In this document: piece by piece, positions 36,276 through 45,487 of the stretch
How positions within the stretch are numbered: the first letter of the stretch is position 1
How the letters are laid out: each line of letters starts with the position of its first letter
Notes under the pieces: generated by a model
What the model was told of the DNA's origin: nothing
Databases searched by the model: none
The model's input: the letters and a program-made list of their open reading frames with translations, nothing else
Source: Gammaproteobacteria bacterium
Lineage (GTDB): Bacteria; Pseudomonadota; Gammaproteobacteria; Steroidobacterales; GCA-2729495
DNA: 64,000 bases
Assembly (NCBI GenBank): GCA_014337915.1
Contig: QUBU01000016.1
Location: 1-64,000 of the forward strand
Direction of reading: 5' to 3'
Position numbers and translations under genes: made by a program

Positions 36276-36937
36276 ATCACCGCCCGCTCTTCGCCCTTGC
36301 CTCAATGATCCTCGGCGCCATGCTGTACCTGCCCGGCAGCAGCGCGCGCGCCGACGCCGCCTTCGACACCGAGCTCAACGGCGTGCGCGATGCCTGGGCA
36401 GTGGCCCGCTACCAGCTGCCCGCCGACCAGCAGGAGGCGGCTTTCGAGAAACTGATGGCGCGCTCGGCTGCGTTCGCCGATCACAACCCGCAGCAGCCCG
36501 AGGCATTGATCTGGGACGGGATCGTGCAGAGCACCTACGCCGGGGTGCACGGCGGACTCGGCGCCCTCGGCGCGGCGAAACGTGCGAAGGCGCGCTTCGA
36601 GGCGGCCCTGGCCATCGATGAACGCGCACTCGATGGCTCGGCCTACACCAGCCTCGGCACGCTGTACCACAAGGTACCGGGCTGGCCGATCGGCTTCGGC
36701 AGTGACGAGAAGGCGCGCCAGTGCCTGGAGAAGGCCCTGGCGATCAGTCCCGGCGGCATCGACCCCAACTACTTCTACGGCGAATTCCTCTACGACGACG
36801 GCGACTATGCGCAGGCGTTGAAGCACCTGCAGGCCGCGCAGCAGGCGCCGCCACGGCCGGGCCGCGAGCTGGCCGATGCCGGACGCCAGGGCGAGATCCG
36901 CGAGCTCCTCGCCAAAGTACGGAAAAAGCTGCGTTGA
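36272..36937 (+). CDS. Exported TPR-like protein
   Basis: The 221-residue protein has a signal peptide (residues 1-25, ending S-A-R-A-D). The rest is helical with three TPR-like segments: F-E-A-A-L-A-I-D-E-R-A-L-D-G-S-A-Y, A-R-Q-C-L-E-K-A-L-A-I-S-P-G-G and D-Y-A-Q-A-L-K-H-L-Q-A-A-Q. Tyr-rich N-Y-F-Y-G-E-F-L-Y lies in the last third. It resembles periplasmic TatT/TAXI-associated TPR proteins, but the match is only by pattern. It ends the operon. CAGGAG nine bases before the ATG supports the start, and the ATG overlaps the SDR stop. Confidence 0.75.
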   Translation: MNHRPLFALASMILGAMLYLPGSSARADAAFDTELNGVRDAWAVARYQLPADQQEAAFEKLMARSAAFADHNPQQPEALIWDGIVQSTYAGVHGGLGALGAAKRAKARFEAALAIDERALDGSAYTSLGTLYHKVPGWPIGFGSDEKARQCLEKALAISPGGIDPNYFYGEFLYDDGDYAQALKHLQAAQQAPPRPGRELADAGRQGEIRELLAKVRKKLR

Positions 36938-36995
36938 GAATCACGCTGCGCCGGCCTGCGCTGTTCCGCTCGGGTCCGTGCAGGCCGGGCAAATC

Positions 36996-39900
36996 TCAGT
37001 CGCGCTCCACCGAATAGACCAGGTCGAGCGACTGGTCCTCGCCGCTCGAGGCCTCGATGCTGAAGTTGCGGTTTAGCCGGTAGCGCGCCATCACGGTGCC
37101 GATCTGGTTGAACAGCCCGTAGCTGAAGCGCAGGTAGAGGTCCGAACCGAGTTGCTTGCCGGCCACAACCTGGGCCTCGTTGAGCGCCCCGCCCTCCACG
37201 CCGAGCTCATCGAGGGTCACGGCGCTGCCGATGGCCTGGGTCAGCGGCGAAGTCTGCTGGATGCCCAGCGCCAGCGCCGCGCCGGCCACCGCCGACTGGT
37301 CGTTCTGGCTGCCGCCCTGCATCGGATGCCCGGCGATGAGGTAGGAGATGGCATCGGCCTGCGACATGGCGGGATCCGAGAACACCTGGCTCTGGGGCCG
37401 GCTCGCCGTGCCGGAGAGCTGGATGCCCGCGGTGACGCTGCGCCCCTCGTAGTCCACGCGCCGGCTGGCACGGATGTCCACCGCCGGATCATCCAGCGGC
37501 CCGGAGAACCCCAACGTGCCACGCTCGATGACCAGTTCCTTGCCATAGGCGCCGAAGCGGCCTTCCTTCAGGTGCAGCACGCCGAAACCGCGCGGCGTTC
37601 CGTCCGCCGCCTGCGACAGCTTGAGCGTGCCTTGCAGCAGTGTGTCGAGGCCAAAGCCCTCGAGATGCACCTTGCGGCCCAGCTCGACCTCGATCTCCCC
37701 GCCGATGATGGTGCCGATGGCGGACGAGCCGGCCCGCGGCGGCCGGTCGCGGATGACGGTGTCGCGCGATGGCGATACTGCGCTCTGCGGCAGCTGCCGC
37801 ACCACGATCTCCGCCTGCGGGATGACGATCCGGCCCGAGCCGGCCAGGCTGCCGGGCGCGAAATCCAGCCGCAGCTCCGGCGACACCTGCACATGGCGGT
37901 CGGGCAGGCGCACCGCATCGACGCGCTCACCGCGCAGCCGCAGCCAGCCGCGCGGGCCACCAGCGGCCAGGGGCAGCAGTTCGCCGTCGATGCCGAGCCT
38001 GCCACCCGCCATGGCACTGCCATCGACCCGCAGCGTCTCGCTGCCGTCGCCGAGCAGCGCCAGATCGATGGCCTCGAGCTTCACGCCGAGGTCGGGAAGC
38101 GCGACAGTACCCCCGAGCAGGCGTGCAGCGCCGGCCAGGCGCGGCGCGCGCAGGCTGCCGGTCGCCTGGACATCGATCGTCACCCGCCCGCTCACCTCCG
38201 AGACGTCCACATCGCCGGCCAGCAGCGGCACCAGCGGCGCGATGTCCGGGAGCCCCCCGGAGAGCTGTGCCTCGAACGGCGCATCGGGGCCTGGCGGCGC
38301 CTGCATGCGCGCCTGGCCGGATAGCTTCAGGCCCTCCTGGCCCTGGATGTCGAGATGCAGCTCGCCGGACTGCGGCGTCAGGCTGGCGCGGGCTTCGACG
38401 GTCGGCAGCGTGGTAACGAGCGGCTCATCGCCACCGGTGTAATAGACCGTGGTGCCCTGTTGCCGCCACTGCAGCACCGCGCTGGCACCGGCTGCCGTGA
38501 GGCCCGCGACCAGGCTCGCATCCGCACGGCCGGTAACGGCCAGGTCCTCGCCCAGCCAGCGATTGAAGCGTGCCAGGTCCAGCTCGTGCAGCTCCGCGGC
38601 GAGCGCGGATTCCCGCGGCGTCCAGCGCGCGCGGCTGATACAGAGCGCGGTGGGCGCCTGCTCCCAGCAGTGGGCACCGATCTCTGCCTGCGTTGCCGCG
38701 AGGACCAGCGCCGGCTCACCCGCGAGGCGCCAGGTGCCGGCCGCATCGGCGCTGATCTCGGCGGCCGTGAGCTGGTGACGCAGTGCCGCGCCGTCCCAGC
38801 GTCCCGCGCTCGCCAGTGTCACCGCGACCGGACCGCCGTGTAGCCCGGCCTGCAGGCGATGAGCGTCCAGTGTGCCCTCGACCCGGGCTTCGAGATCGCC
38901 CACCGCCAGTTCGCCGGCGCGGATGCCGCGGGCGACCAGCTCCACATCCGTGCGCTGGCTGCGATCGACCTGGATGCGCAACTGCGCCTGGGCCACGCGG
39001 TTTGCGTCCAATGCCAGCGAGCTGGCCTGCGCCTCGAGGCTGACGACCGGCCGCAGCCGCGTTCCGGCCAGCGTCGCCTGGCCCGAGAGCCGGCCTTCGA
39101 GTCCCGGCCAGAGCAGCGCGAGCTGCGGCAGGTCGAACTCGAAGCGGCCGGCGAGCCGCGTGCCGATACTGCCATGCGCGTTCAACCGATTGGGCCCGGC
39201 GCGCAGCGCGAGCCTGTCGAAGGCCAGCGTGTCATCCGCGTAGGCCAGCACGCCGCTGCCGGCCAGCGGACGGCCCATCAGCCGACCCTGCAGCTCCACG
39301 ATCTCCATGCGCAGCGGCCGCTCCGGTGCCATCGCCAGCCGCAGCCGGCCGGAGAAGCGGCCGTCGAGGCCGGGACGGAAGGCGGCGGTGTCGACGTCGC
39401 GGGCGATGACGTCCAGGCGCAGCCGCGGCCCGGCCGCCGCGAGGTCGATGACGCCGCGTGTCGCCAGCAGGCCGCTGGCGCCCTCCACGCGCGCCTGCTC
39501 GATCACCACCTGGCTGGCGTTGCCGCGGGCGCGCGCCGTCGCGGCCAGCGCCGGCAGCGTGGCGCCGGCCAGCTGCGCCTGCAGCGTGCCGGTCCAGTCG
39601 GCCAGCGTCCCGGACAGCGCCAGCTTGCCGGCGCGCGCCTCGACGCGGCCCAGCCCCGGCAGCTCACGCGCCAGCGAGATCCAGCCCGCATTGGCCTCGA
39701 TGCGCGGCTGCGTCGCCAGGCCACGCAGCCTGGCGTGGACGATGACGCCTTCCGGAACACGGATCGCCTGGGCAATCACCAGCTCATCGAGGTTGCCCTG
39801 CGCGGTGCCCATGCCTGACAGCCGCTGCGCCGGCAGGCTCCAGCCGATGCGCGCCGCGATCGGCAGTGGCGGCCGAAGTTCCGCGCTGCCGGCGAGTTGC

Positions 39901-40424
39901 AGGTGCAGGCCGGCGAAATCGCCAGCTGCGTGGTTGACCTGCAGCTGTGAACCGCGCAGGCGGCCACCCGCCTGCAGCCCGGTAATGGTCCAGGCCTGCC
40001 CATCGCGGTGCAGCTCCAGCACCGGCACGGCGAGCTGGCGCAGGCGCAGCGGAATGGGCGTGGTCACCGTGGGCATCACGAACGGTTTGTCGGGACCCGG
40101 CGGCGGCAGGTCCACCGCCACGCGCGCGGCCGCCAGTCGCTCGATCCGCAACTGGCCGCGCAACAGGGCCGCCGGGCGCAGCAGCAGCTCGAGATCCTCG
40201 ATGTGGACCGTCAGCTCACCGGCCTGGATGTCCAGGCTTGCGGCACGCAATCCGGTGCCCAGGCTGCCATCGACACCCCGCAACATCACCGCGCCGCCGC
40301 TGGAGGCCTCGGCCACCGCAGCCAGCCAGCGTGCGCCCGCCGTGGTAGCGGTGAGAAGCAGTACCGCAGCAACCAGCCCGGCGACCAGCAGCAGCAACAG
40401 CCCTGCCAGCCAGCGCCAGGTCAC
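36996..40424 (-). CDS. tamB: Translocation and assembly module protein TamB (DUF490)
   Basis: The 1142-residue protein has an N-terminal membrane anchor (residues 3-24) and a long beta-rich periplasmic body. The C-terminal DUF490 domain carries G-T-I-I-G-G-E-I-E-V-E-L-G, L-I-A-G-H-P and S-Y-G-L-F-N-Q-I-G-T-V-M-A-R-Y. TamB spans the periplasm and works with TamA in envelope biogenesis, as an AsmA-like lipid conduit or in outer-membrane protein assembly. The start is a GTG at 40424 that overlaps the tamA stop (GTGA), so the two genes are coupled. Length is in the usual range (about 1250 in E. coli). Confidence 0.93.
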   Translation of the reverse strand: MTWRWLAGLLLLLVAGLVAAVLLLTATTAGARWLAAVAEASSGGAVMLRGVDGSLGTGLRAASLDIQAGELTVHIEDLELLLRPAALLRGQLRIERLAAARVAVDLPPPGPDKPFVMPTVTTPIPLRLRQLAVPVLELHRDGQAWTITGLQAGGRLRGSQLQVNHAAGDFAGLHLQLAGSAELRPPLPIAARIGWSLPAQRLSGMGTAQGNLDELVIAQAIRVPEGVIVHARLRGLATQPRIEANAGWISLARELPGLGRVEARAGKLALSGTLADWTGTLQAQLAGATLPALAATARARGNASQVVIEQARVEGASGLLATRGVIDLAAAGPRLRLDVIARDVDTAAFRPGLDGRFSGRLRLAMAPERPLRMEIVELQGRLMGRPLAGSGVLAYADDTLAFDRLALRAGPNRLNAHGSIGTRLAGRFEFDLPQLALLWPGLEGRLSGQATLAGTRLRPVVSLEAQASSLALDANRVAQAQLRIQVDRSQRTDVELVARGIRAGELAVGDLEARVEGTLDAHRLQAGLHGGPVAVTLASAGRWDGAALRHQLTAAEISADAAGTWRLAGEPALVLAATQAEIGAHCWEQAPTALCISRARWTPRESALAAELHELDLARFNRWLGEDLAVTGRADASLVAGLTAAGASAVLQWRQQGTTVYYTGGDEPLVTTLPTVEARASLTPQSGELHLDIQGQEGLKLSGQARMQAPPGPDAPFEAQLSGGLPDIAPLVPLLAGDVDVSEVSGRVTIDVQATGSLRAPRLAGAARLLGGTVALPDLGVKLEAIDLALLGDGSETLRVDGSAMAGGRLGIDGELLPLAAGGPRGWLRLRGERVDAVRLPDRHVQVSPELRLDFAPGSLAGSGRIVIPQAEIVVRQLPQSAVSPSRDTVIRDRPPRAGSSAIGTIIGGEIEVELGRKVHLEGFGLDTLLQGTLKLSQAADGTPRGFGVLHLKEGRFGAYGKELVIERGTLGFSGPLDDPAVDIRASRRVDYEGRSVTAGIQLSGTASRPQSQVFSDPAMSQADAISYLIAGHPMQGGSQNDQSAVAGAALALGIQQTSPLTQAIGSAVTLDELGVEGGALNEAQVVAGKQLGSDLYLRFSYGLFNQIGTVMARYRLNRNFSIEASSGEDQSLDLVYSVERD

Positions 40425-42157
40425 AGGTCCGGCCCCAGGGTGACGTGCAGGCGCCAGCTGTCCGGGGCGTCCTTGTCCAGCGGGAAGGCGATGTCCACGC
40501 GCACCGGACCGAGCGGCGAATACCAGCGCAGGCCGCCGCCGACACCGGTCTTGAGCGTCAGGTCCGAGAAGTCGTCGAAAGCATTGCCGCTGTCGACGAA
40601 GGCCGCCAGCGACCAGTTGCCCCAGACGCGCTGGTCCACCTCGATGCTGCCGACCAGCTTGTGGCTGCCGCCGACCACCAGTCCCTGGTCGTCGGTGGGC
40701 CCGAGCGATTCATAGTCATAGCCGCGCACGCTGTAGTCACCGCCGACGAAGTAGCGCACCGAGGCCGGCAGCGTGCGGAACTTGTCCTTGAGCGTGGCAC
40801 CGGCCTCGGCGCGCAGCAGCAGGCGGCCGCCCGGCCAGACCGGCACGATGACCTTTCCGTAGAGATCGGCCTGCAGGAACTCCGCATCCGAGCCGATGAG
40901 CTCGGTGGTGCCGCTGACCTTGAGGCTGACGCGATGGCCCTTGTCGGGGCGGGTGATGGCCGGGCTGTCCGGAAGCTTGTGGGTCCAGCTCAGGCCGGGG
41001 ATCAGCAGGAACTCCCGGCTCTCTTCTTCGGCGATGGTGTAGTCCTCGACGCTGGCGTCGATGAACCGCGTCTCGATCCAGTCCGCGGGACGTCGCCGGT
41101 ACTCCTTGAGCCCGATCTTGTAGGTGTCGGAGCGCTTGGATGCCGTGTCCTCGTACTTGAACCCCGCGTCGATGCTCAGCCACTCGACCCGCGGGTCCTT
41201 GCGTGGCAGCCGATAGCTGACACCGACGATGGACTCCACCTTCGACAGGTCCATGCTGCTGTCGAACTGGTGCCCGGACTCGTTCAGGCGCCGGTTGGTG
41301 TAGCCGGCGCGGAACTTGAGGCCCTTGTCGGTGGAATAGCCGGTGCCCAGGGTATACAGCTGCCGTTTGGCGGCCGTGAGCACCACCGACACCGGCACTT
41401 CCAGGTCCGGCGGCGGCTGCGGGCTGCTGCGCAGGTCAACGGAGGAGAAATAGCCGGTGGCCAGCAGTGCATTGTAGAAGTCGCTGACCTTGGTGCCGTC
41501 ATAGGGATCGCCGGGGCGGAAATCGACGAAGCGCTCGACCAGGTCCGGTCGCACCACCTCCTGCTGGAAGGTGACCGGGCCGAAGTGGTAGCGCGGCCCG
41601 GAGTCGTAGTGCAGCACGATGTCGGCGGCGTTCTCCCGGGTGTAGACGTCGATGCGGCTCTCGGGGAAGGCGGCAGCAAAATAGCCGCGCTGCCGCGCGA
41701 GGTCGCCCAGCGCCTTCTTGAAGCGCTCGTAGTCGCCGTGATCCAGCTGGTCGCCCGGCTGCAGTGGCCGCGTCTTCAGCAGGCGCCTGAATCCCGGGTC
41801 GTCGGCGGCCTCGCCGGTCACCGCCACATCCACCTTGCGCAGGCGCACCGGTTCACCGGGATCGATCTGGATGCGGACCAGCCAGCAGCCGGACTCCACG
41901 CCGCTGTCGATGGCCAGCACCGGGTTGTAGTAGCCGTAGGCCTCCAGGGCCTCGCGGATCTCCGGGTCGGCCTTGCGGGTCAGCCGCCGCACCCGCCACG
42001 AGGGCGCATCGCAGCCGGCATCGCCCAGCGTCAGGTGGGCCATCACGTTGTCACGCAGCTTGCCACGCACACCGCTGACCTCGACTTTCGCCGACGCGGC
42101 GGTCCAGGCAAGCAGTGTGGACAGCAGGAAACCGGTGGCGACTCGCAGCGGCAGCAT
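40421..42157 (-). CDS. tamA: TamA, BamA-family outer-membrane assembly protein
   Basis: The 578-residue protein has a signal peptide (residues 1-23), then three POTRA-like repeats (I-R-E-A-L-E-A-Y-G-Y-Y-N-P-V-L, L-K-T-R-P-L-Q-P-G-D, L-V-E-R-F-V-D-F-R-P-G-D-P-Y-D). A 16-strand barrel of the surface-antigen type follows, with V-R-G-Y near the end and the terminal segment L-G-P-V-R-V-D-I-A-F. ATG 42157 removes an unlikely 38-residue extension. It is upstream of and coupled to tamB. The family length and three POTRA domains distinguish it from BamA (five POTRAs, about 800 residues). Confidence 0.93.
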   Translation of the reverse strand: MLPLRVATGFLLSTLLAWTAASAKVEVSGVRGKLRDNVMAHLTLGDAGCDAPSWRVRRLTRKADPEIREALEAYGYYNPVLAIDSGVESGCWLVRIQIDPGEPVRLRKVDVAVTGEAADDPGFRRLLKTRPLQPGDQLDHGDYERFKKALGDLARQRGYFAAAFPESRIDVYTRENAADIVLHYDSGPRYHFGPVTFQQEVVRPDLVERFVDFRPGDPYDGTKVSDFYNALLATGYFSSVDLRSSPQPPPDLEVPVSVVLTAAKRQLYTLGTGYSTDKGLKFRAGYTNRRLNESGHQFDSSMDLSKVESIVGVSYRLPRKDPRVEWLSIDAGFKYEDTASKRSDTYKIGLKEYRRRPADWIETRFIDASVEDYTIAEEESREFLLIPGLSWTHKLPDSPAITRPDKGHRVSLKVSGTTELIGSDAEFLQADLYGKVIVPVWPGGRLLLRAEAGATLKDKFRTLPASVRYFVGGDYSVRGYDYESLGPTDDQGLVVGGSHKLVGSIEVDQRVWGNWSLAAFVDSGNAFDDFSDLTLKTGVGGGLRWYSPLGPVRVDIAFPLDKDAPDSWRLHVTLGPDL

Positions 42158-42231
42158 CGGCGGCCAGCATACCTGCTGGCCCAGCCGGCGCCACCGTTGA
42201 CCCGCCCCCCTGGCTTGGGTTAACTGCAGCC

Positions 42232-43125
42232 ATGATGCGAACTTCATCGCGGCCGGCATGCCTGCTGGCATGGCTGGGACTGTTCGCCGCCTCCACGGCG
42301 GGCGCGCATACGGCGCCCGCCTGGTCGCAGCTGGAGTTCGTCGCCTCGAAGTTCTTCATGACCGGCCGGGCCGAGGTCGAGCTGCGCCGGCTGCCGGTCG
42401 CCGAGGTCGCCCCGGCGCTGCTCGCCACGCCCGAGGGCCGGCCGGTGCAGCCCGGCAGCGAGGTGCTGGAGCTGGTCTACCGGGCAAGCGGCTTCGGCCG
42501 CGAATCGCTCACCACGCTATGGGCCGACCCGGTGAGCGGCGCCACCCTGCAGCGGACCGAACTCGACAGCGGCAGCCGCCAGCGCTGGCGCAGCTACCGA
42601 TTCACCGACATCGGCGCCTACCATTACACGCGCTGGCCAGCCACCGACGCCGAGAAGCCGCTGCCCCCGGACCGCTGGACCGAGCGCAGCCAGGGGCTGC
42701 GCGCGTACTCGGCCTCGGCCGTGGGCCAGGCGGTGACCGAACCGACCATGCTGCTGTGGCTGGCCGCGGCCGGCGACTACCAGCACGCCGGCGACCGCGG
42801 CGAAGTGCTGGCCTTCTCGCGCAAGCGCGTGAACCGCGTCACGCTCGAGGTCACGGGCCGGCGCGCGCTGCGCGTGGACTTCGAGGAGCGCTCCCCCAGC
42901 GGCAACCGCCAGCGGAAAGGCAACGTGGACGCCATCGTCATGCGCATCCGCGGCCAGCCCATCGATGCCACCGGCGACGACGACGATGATTTCGAGCTGC
43001 TCGGCCTGCGCGGCGACCTCGAACTGCTGATCGATCCGGCGACCCGGGCACCGCTGCAGCTGAGTGGCAATGTAAAGATCGCCGGGCAGGTTACGGCGCG
43101 TCTGCGCCGCGCCCGGATCCACTGA
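42232..43125 (+). CDS. Exported protein of unknown function
   Basis: The 297-residue protein has a signal peptide (cleavage near T-A-G-A-H). The mature protein is beta-rich with an acidic run D-D-D-D-D near residue 256 and a conserved-looking C-terminal stretch, L-I-D-P-A-T-R-A-P-L-Q-L-S. The last part recalls DUF3108-type lipocalin-like periplasmic proteins, but I cannot confirm the family. Two adjacent ATGs (42232 and 42235) are equally likely starts. It is divergent from tamA across 74 bp, so an envelope role is plausible. Confidence 0.75.
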   Translation: MMRTSSRPACLLAWLGLFAASTAGAHTAPAWSQLEFVASKFFMTGRAEVELRRLPVAEVAPALLATPEGRPVQPGSEVLELVYRASGFGRESLTTLWADPVSGATLQRTELDSGSRQRWRSYRFTDIGAYHYTRWPATDAEKPLPPDRWTERSQGLRAYSASAVGQAVTEPTMLLWLAAAGDYQHAGDRGEVLAFSRKRVNRVTLEVTGRRALRVDFEERSPSGNRQRKGNVDAIVMRIRGQPIDATGDDDDDFELLGLRGDLELLIDPATRAPLQLSGNVKIAGQVTARLRRARIH

Positions 43126-43280
43126 AACCCGCATCGCGCGCCGGCCGCCACGCGTCGTGAACTGGCGCACGGAGCCCCGGCCGCGCTTGCGGCATCCTTG
43201 CGTTCTGTCAAAAGCCGGATGGCGGCGGGCCAGCCCTGGCCAGCCGCGGGCCGGACGGCAGTGGCAGGGAGCAAGGGCGC

Positions 43281-45398
43281 GTGGACTTCTGGCGGTTTGC
43301 GGACCCGGATAGCCTGGGAGGGCTTCTTGCCCTGGTCCCCGGGCAATTCCCGTCGCCTGCCTGGCTGGCCGCCGTTACCGGTTGCCTGCTCCTCGCGTTC
43401 CTTGCCTGGCGCGCCATCGACTCGCGGCTCAGCCGCGCGGGCGGCGCCATCCGCGACAGCGAAGCCCGCAGCCGCGCCGTCGTCGACGCCATGCTCGACG
43501 CCCACCTGATCGTCGACAGCAAGGGTATCGTCAGCAGCTTCAACCCGGCCGCGGAGGAAGTCTTCGGCTGGCCGGCCGCGGAGATCATCGGCCAGCCACT
43601 GAGCCTGCTGGTCAACGACGGCGGCCTGGCGGCCCGCCAGGACTGGAAGAAGCGCAGTGAATGGATGTCGGCCCTGCCACGCACGCGCCGGCGCTGGGTC
43701 CACCCGCGCGCCGGGCGCCGCCGCGACGGCAGCGTGTTCCCGCTGGAGATCGCCATCAGCGATTTCACCGTCGACGGCAGGAAGCTCTTCAGCTGCACGC
43801 TGCGTGACCTGAGCGAGCGCTGGGACCAGGAAGCAAAACTGCGACGCCTCGCAGCGGCGATCGAATGCGCCGGCGACGCCATCGCCATCATGGGTCCTGA
43901 CCAGCGCATCCAGTACGTGAACGCGCAGTACGAACGCCAGACCGGCTACCTGCGTGACGAAGTGCTGGGACAGAAGCCCGGCCACGGCGCCGATGCCGAT
44001 GCGGCCTATGCCGACATCTGGGCGGCCGTCGGCCAGGGCAGTGCCTGGACCGGCCAGGTCCGCAGCCGCCACCGCGATGGTGCCAGCTACGACGAAGAAC
44101 TGACGGTGACGCCGGTGCTCGACGCCGGCGGCAAACCGTCCGGCTACGTCGCCGTGCAGCGCGATGTCACCCGGCGCAAGGAGGCGGATCTGGAGCGCCA
44201 GCGCCTGGCCGAAGCGCTGCAACACTGCACCGACAGCATCGAGATCATCGATCCCCAGGGACGTATCGTCTACCTGAACGCCGCCTGCGAGGCCAGCACC
44301 GGCCAGCGCCTGGCCGAGGTGCGCGGCAGCCGCCCGGAGGCGCTGTGCGACTTTGGCGCCGACGCCGCGAGCTACGAGGACATGATGCACACCGCCTTCC
44401 GTGGTGGCCGCCCCTGGTCGGGTACGCTGAAGCTGATCACCCAGGACGGCGAGCTGCGCGAGGAGGACACCACCGTCTCGCCGATGCGCGACGAACGCGA
44501 CCGCATCACCGGCTACATCGTCGTCAAACGCGACGCCGCCGAGCGGCGCCGCCTGGAGGCCCAGGCGCAGCAGCGCGAGAAGCTGCAGACCATCGGCGAA
44601 ATCGCCGGCGGCATCGCCGCCGGGATCGGCGACCCGCTGCGGGCGACCGGCGACCGGCTGCGGCTGCTCGATCGCGCCTTCGGCAACCTCGACGCCCTGC
44701 TGGCCGACCTCGACGCACTCGCCGCCGGCAGCCGGCCGGTGCCGCCTGCGACACTAGCGTGCTGCCTGCAACGCGCAGATGCCGGCTACCTGCGCCGCGA
44801 GATCCGCAGCACGCTCACGCAGTCCGGCGACAGCCTGGAGCGCGTGACCGGCATCGTCGATGCCATGCGCGAGATCGCCAGCACCAGCGACGCCAGCGAA
44901 AAAGCGGCGACCGACCTCAACCGCGCCATCCGCAGCACCATCACCGTGGCCACTGCCCAATGGGAACCGGTGGCGGAACTGCGCACCGACCTCGACCCGC
45001 GGCTGCCGCCGGTGCGCTGCGTGGTGGGCGACATCAGCCTGGTGCTGCTCGACCTGCTGGTGACCTGCGCCGGGGCCATCGCCGCCGGCAACGGCAGCGG
45101 GCTGCGGGGGAAAGGCATTATCGCTGTGAGCACCCGGCATGCCGGTGACTGGGCGGAGATCCGCATTGGCCATACCGGCCACGGCCTGGCGCCGGAGGCG
45201 CGCCGCGCCCTGTCCGACCGGCGCGTCGGGCCGGCGAACCCGGCCATGGCGATGGCGCAGGATGTCATCGTGAAGAAACATGGCGGCAGCATCGCGCTGG
45301 ACACCGACGGCACCGAGTGCCACGGCCTGGTGGCCGCATTCGTCATCCGCCTGCCGCTCGAAGCGGGCGCCGGAAGCTCGCGCACGGCCGCCGCCTGA
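43281..45398 (+). CDS. PAS-domain sensor with a degenerate histidine-kinase core
   Basis: In this 705-residue protein one membrane helix lies at about 28-46. Three PAS domains follow at roughly 60-180, 185-300 and 307-420 (repeated F-N-P-A-A-E, Y-V-N-A-Q-Y-E-R and Y-L-N-A-A-C-E motifs). The dimerisation helix reads I-G-E-I-A-G-G-I-A-A-G-I-G-D-P-L, whereas the family has A-H-E-I-N-N-P-L at this site, so the phospho-accepting His is Ala447 and its Glu is Gly448. The ATPase part is also altered: the D-x-G-x-G motif reads H-T-G-H-G, and the N-box Asn is missing. It is therefore probably a pseudokinase sensor. The start is GTG. No response regulator lies beside it. Confidence 0.85.
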   Translation: MDFWRFADPDSLGGLLALVPGQFPSPAWLAAVTGCLLLAFLAWRAIDSRLSRAGGAIRDSEARSRAVVDAMLDAHLIVDSKGIVSSFNPAAEEVFGWPAAEIIGQPLSLLVNDGGLAARQDWKKRSEWMSALPRTRRRWVHPRAGRRRDGSVFPLEIAISDFTVDGRKLFSCTLRDLSERWDQEAKLRRLAAAIECAGDAIAIMGPDQRIQYVNAQYERQTGYLRDEVLGQKPGHGADADAAYADIWAAVGQGSAWTGQVRSRHRDGASYDEELTVTPVLDAGGKPSGYVAVQRDVTRRKEADLERQRLAEALQHCTDSIEIIDPQGRIVYLNAACEASTGQRLAEVRGSRPEALCDFGADAASYEDMMHTAFRGGRPWSGTLKLITQDGELREEDTTVSPMRDERDRITGYIVVKRDAAERRRLEAQAQQREKLQTIGEIAGGIAAGIGDPLRATGDRLRLLDRAFGNLDALLADLDALAAGSRPVPPATLACCLQRADAGYLRREIRSTLTQSGDSLERVTGIVDAMREIASTSDASEKAATDLNRAIRSTITVATAQWEPVAELRTDLDPRLPPVRCVVGDISLVLLDLLVTCAGAIAAGNGSGLRGKGIIAVSTRHAGDWAEIRIGHTGHGLAPEARRALSDRRVGPANPAMAMAQDVIVKKHGGSIALDTDGTECHGLVAAFVIRLPLEAGAGSSRTAAA

Positions 45399-45487
45399 GC
45401 AACGGCTGGTGGCGTCTGTTCAAAGCCGCGGCCGAAGCAGATAATCCCCGCCGTTGTCGTGTGCGCCCCACGGGGGGAGGAAGATCC

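Noticed and set aside
36951..36988. 9-bp inverted repeat between the TPR-like gene and tamB
   Set aside because: The loop is 20 nt and no T-run follows, so it is not a convincing terminator.
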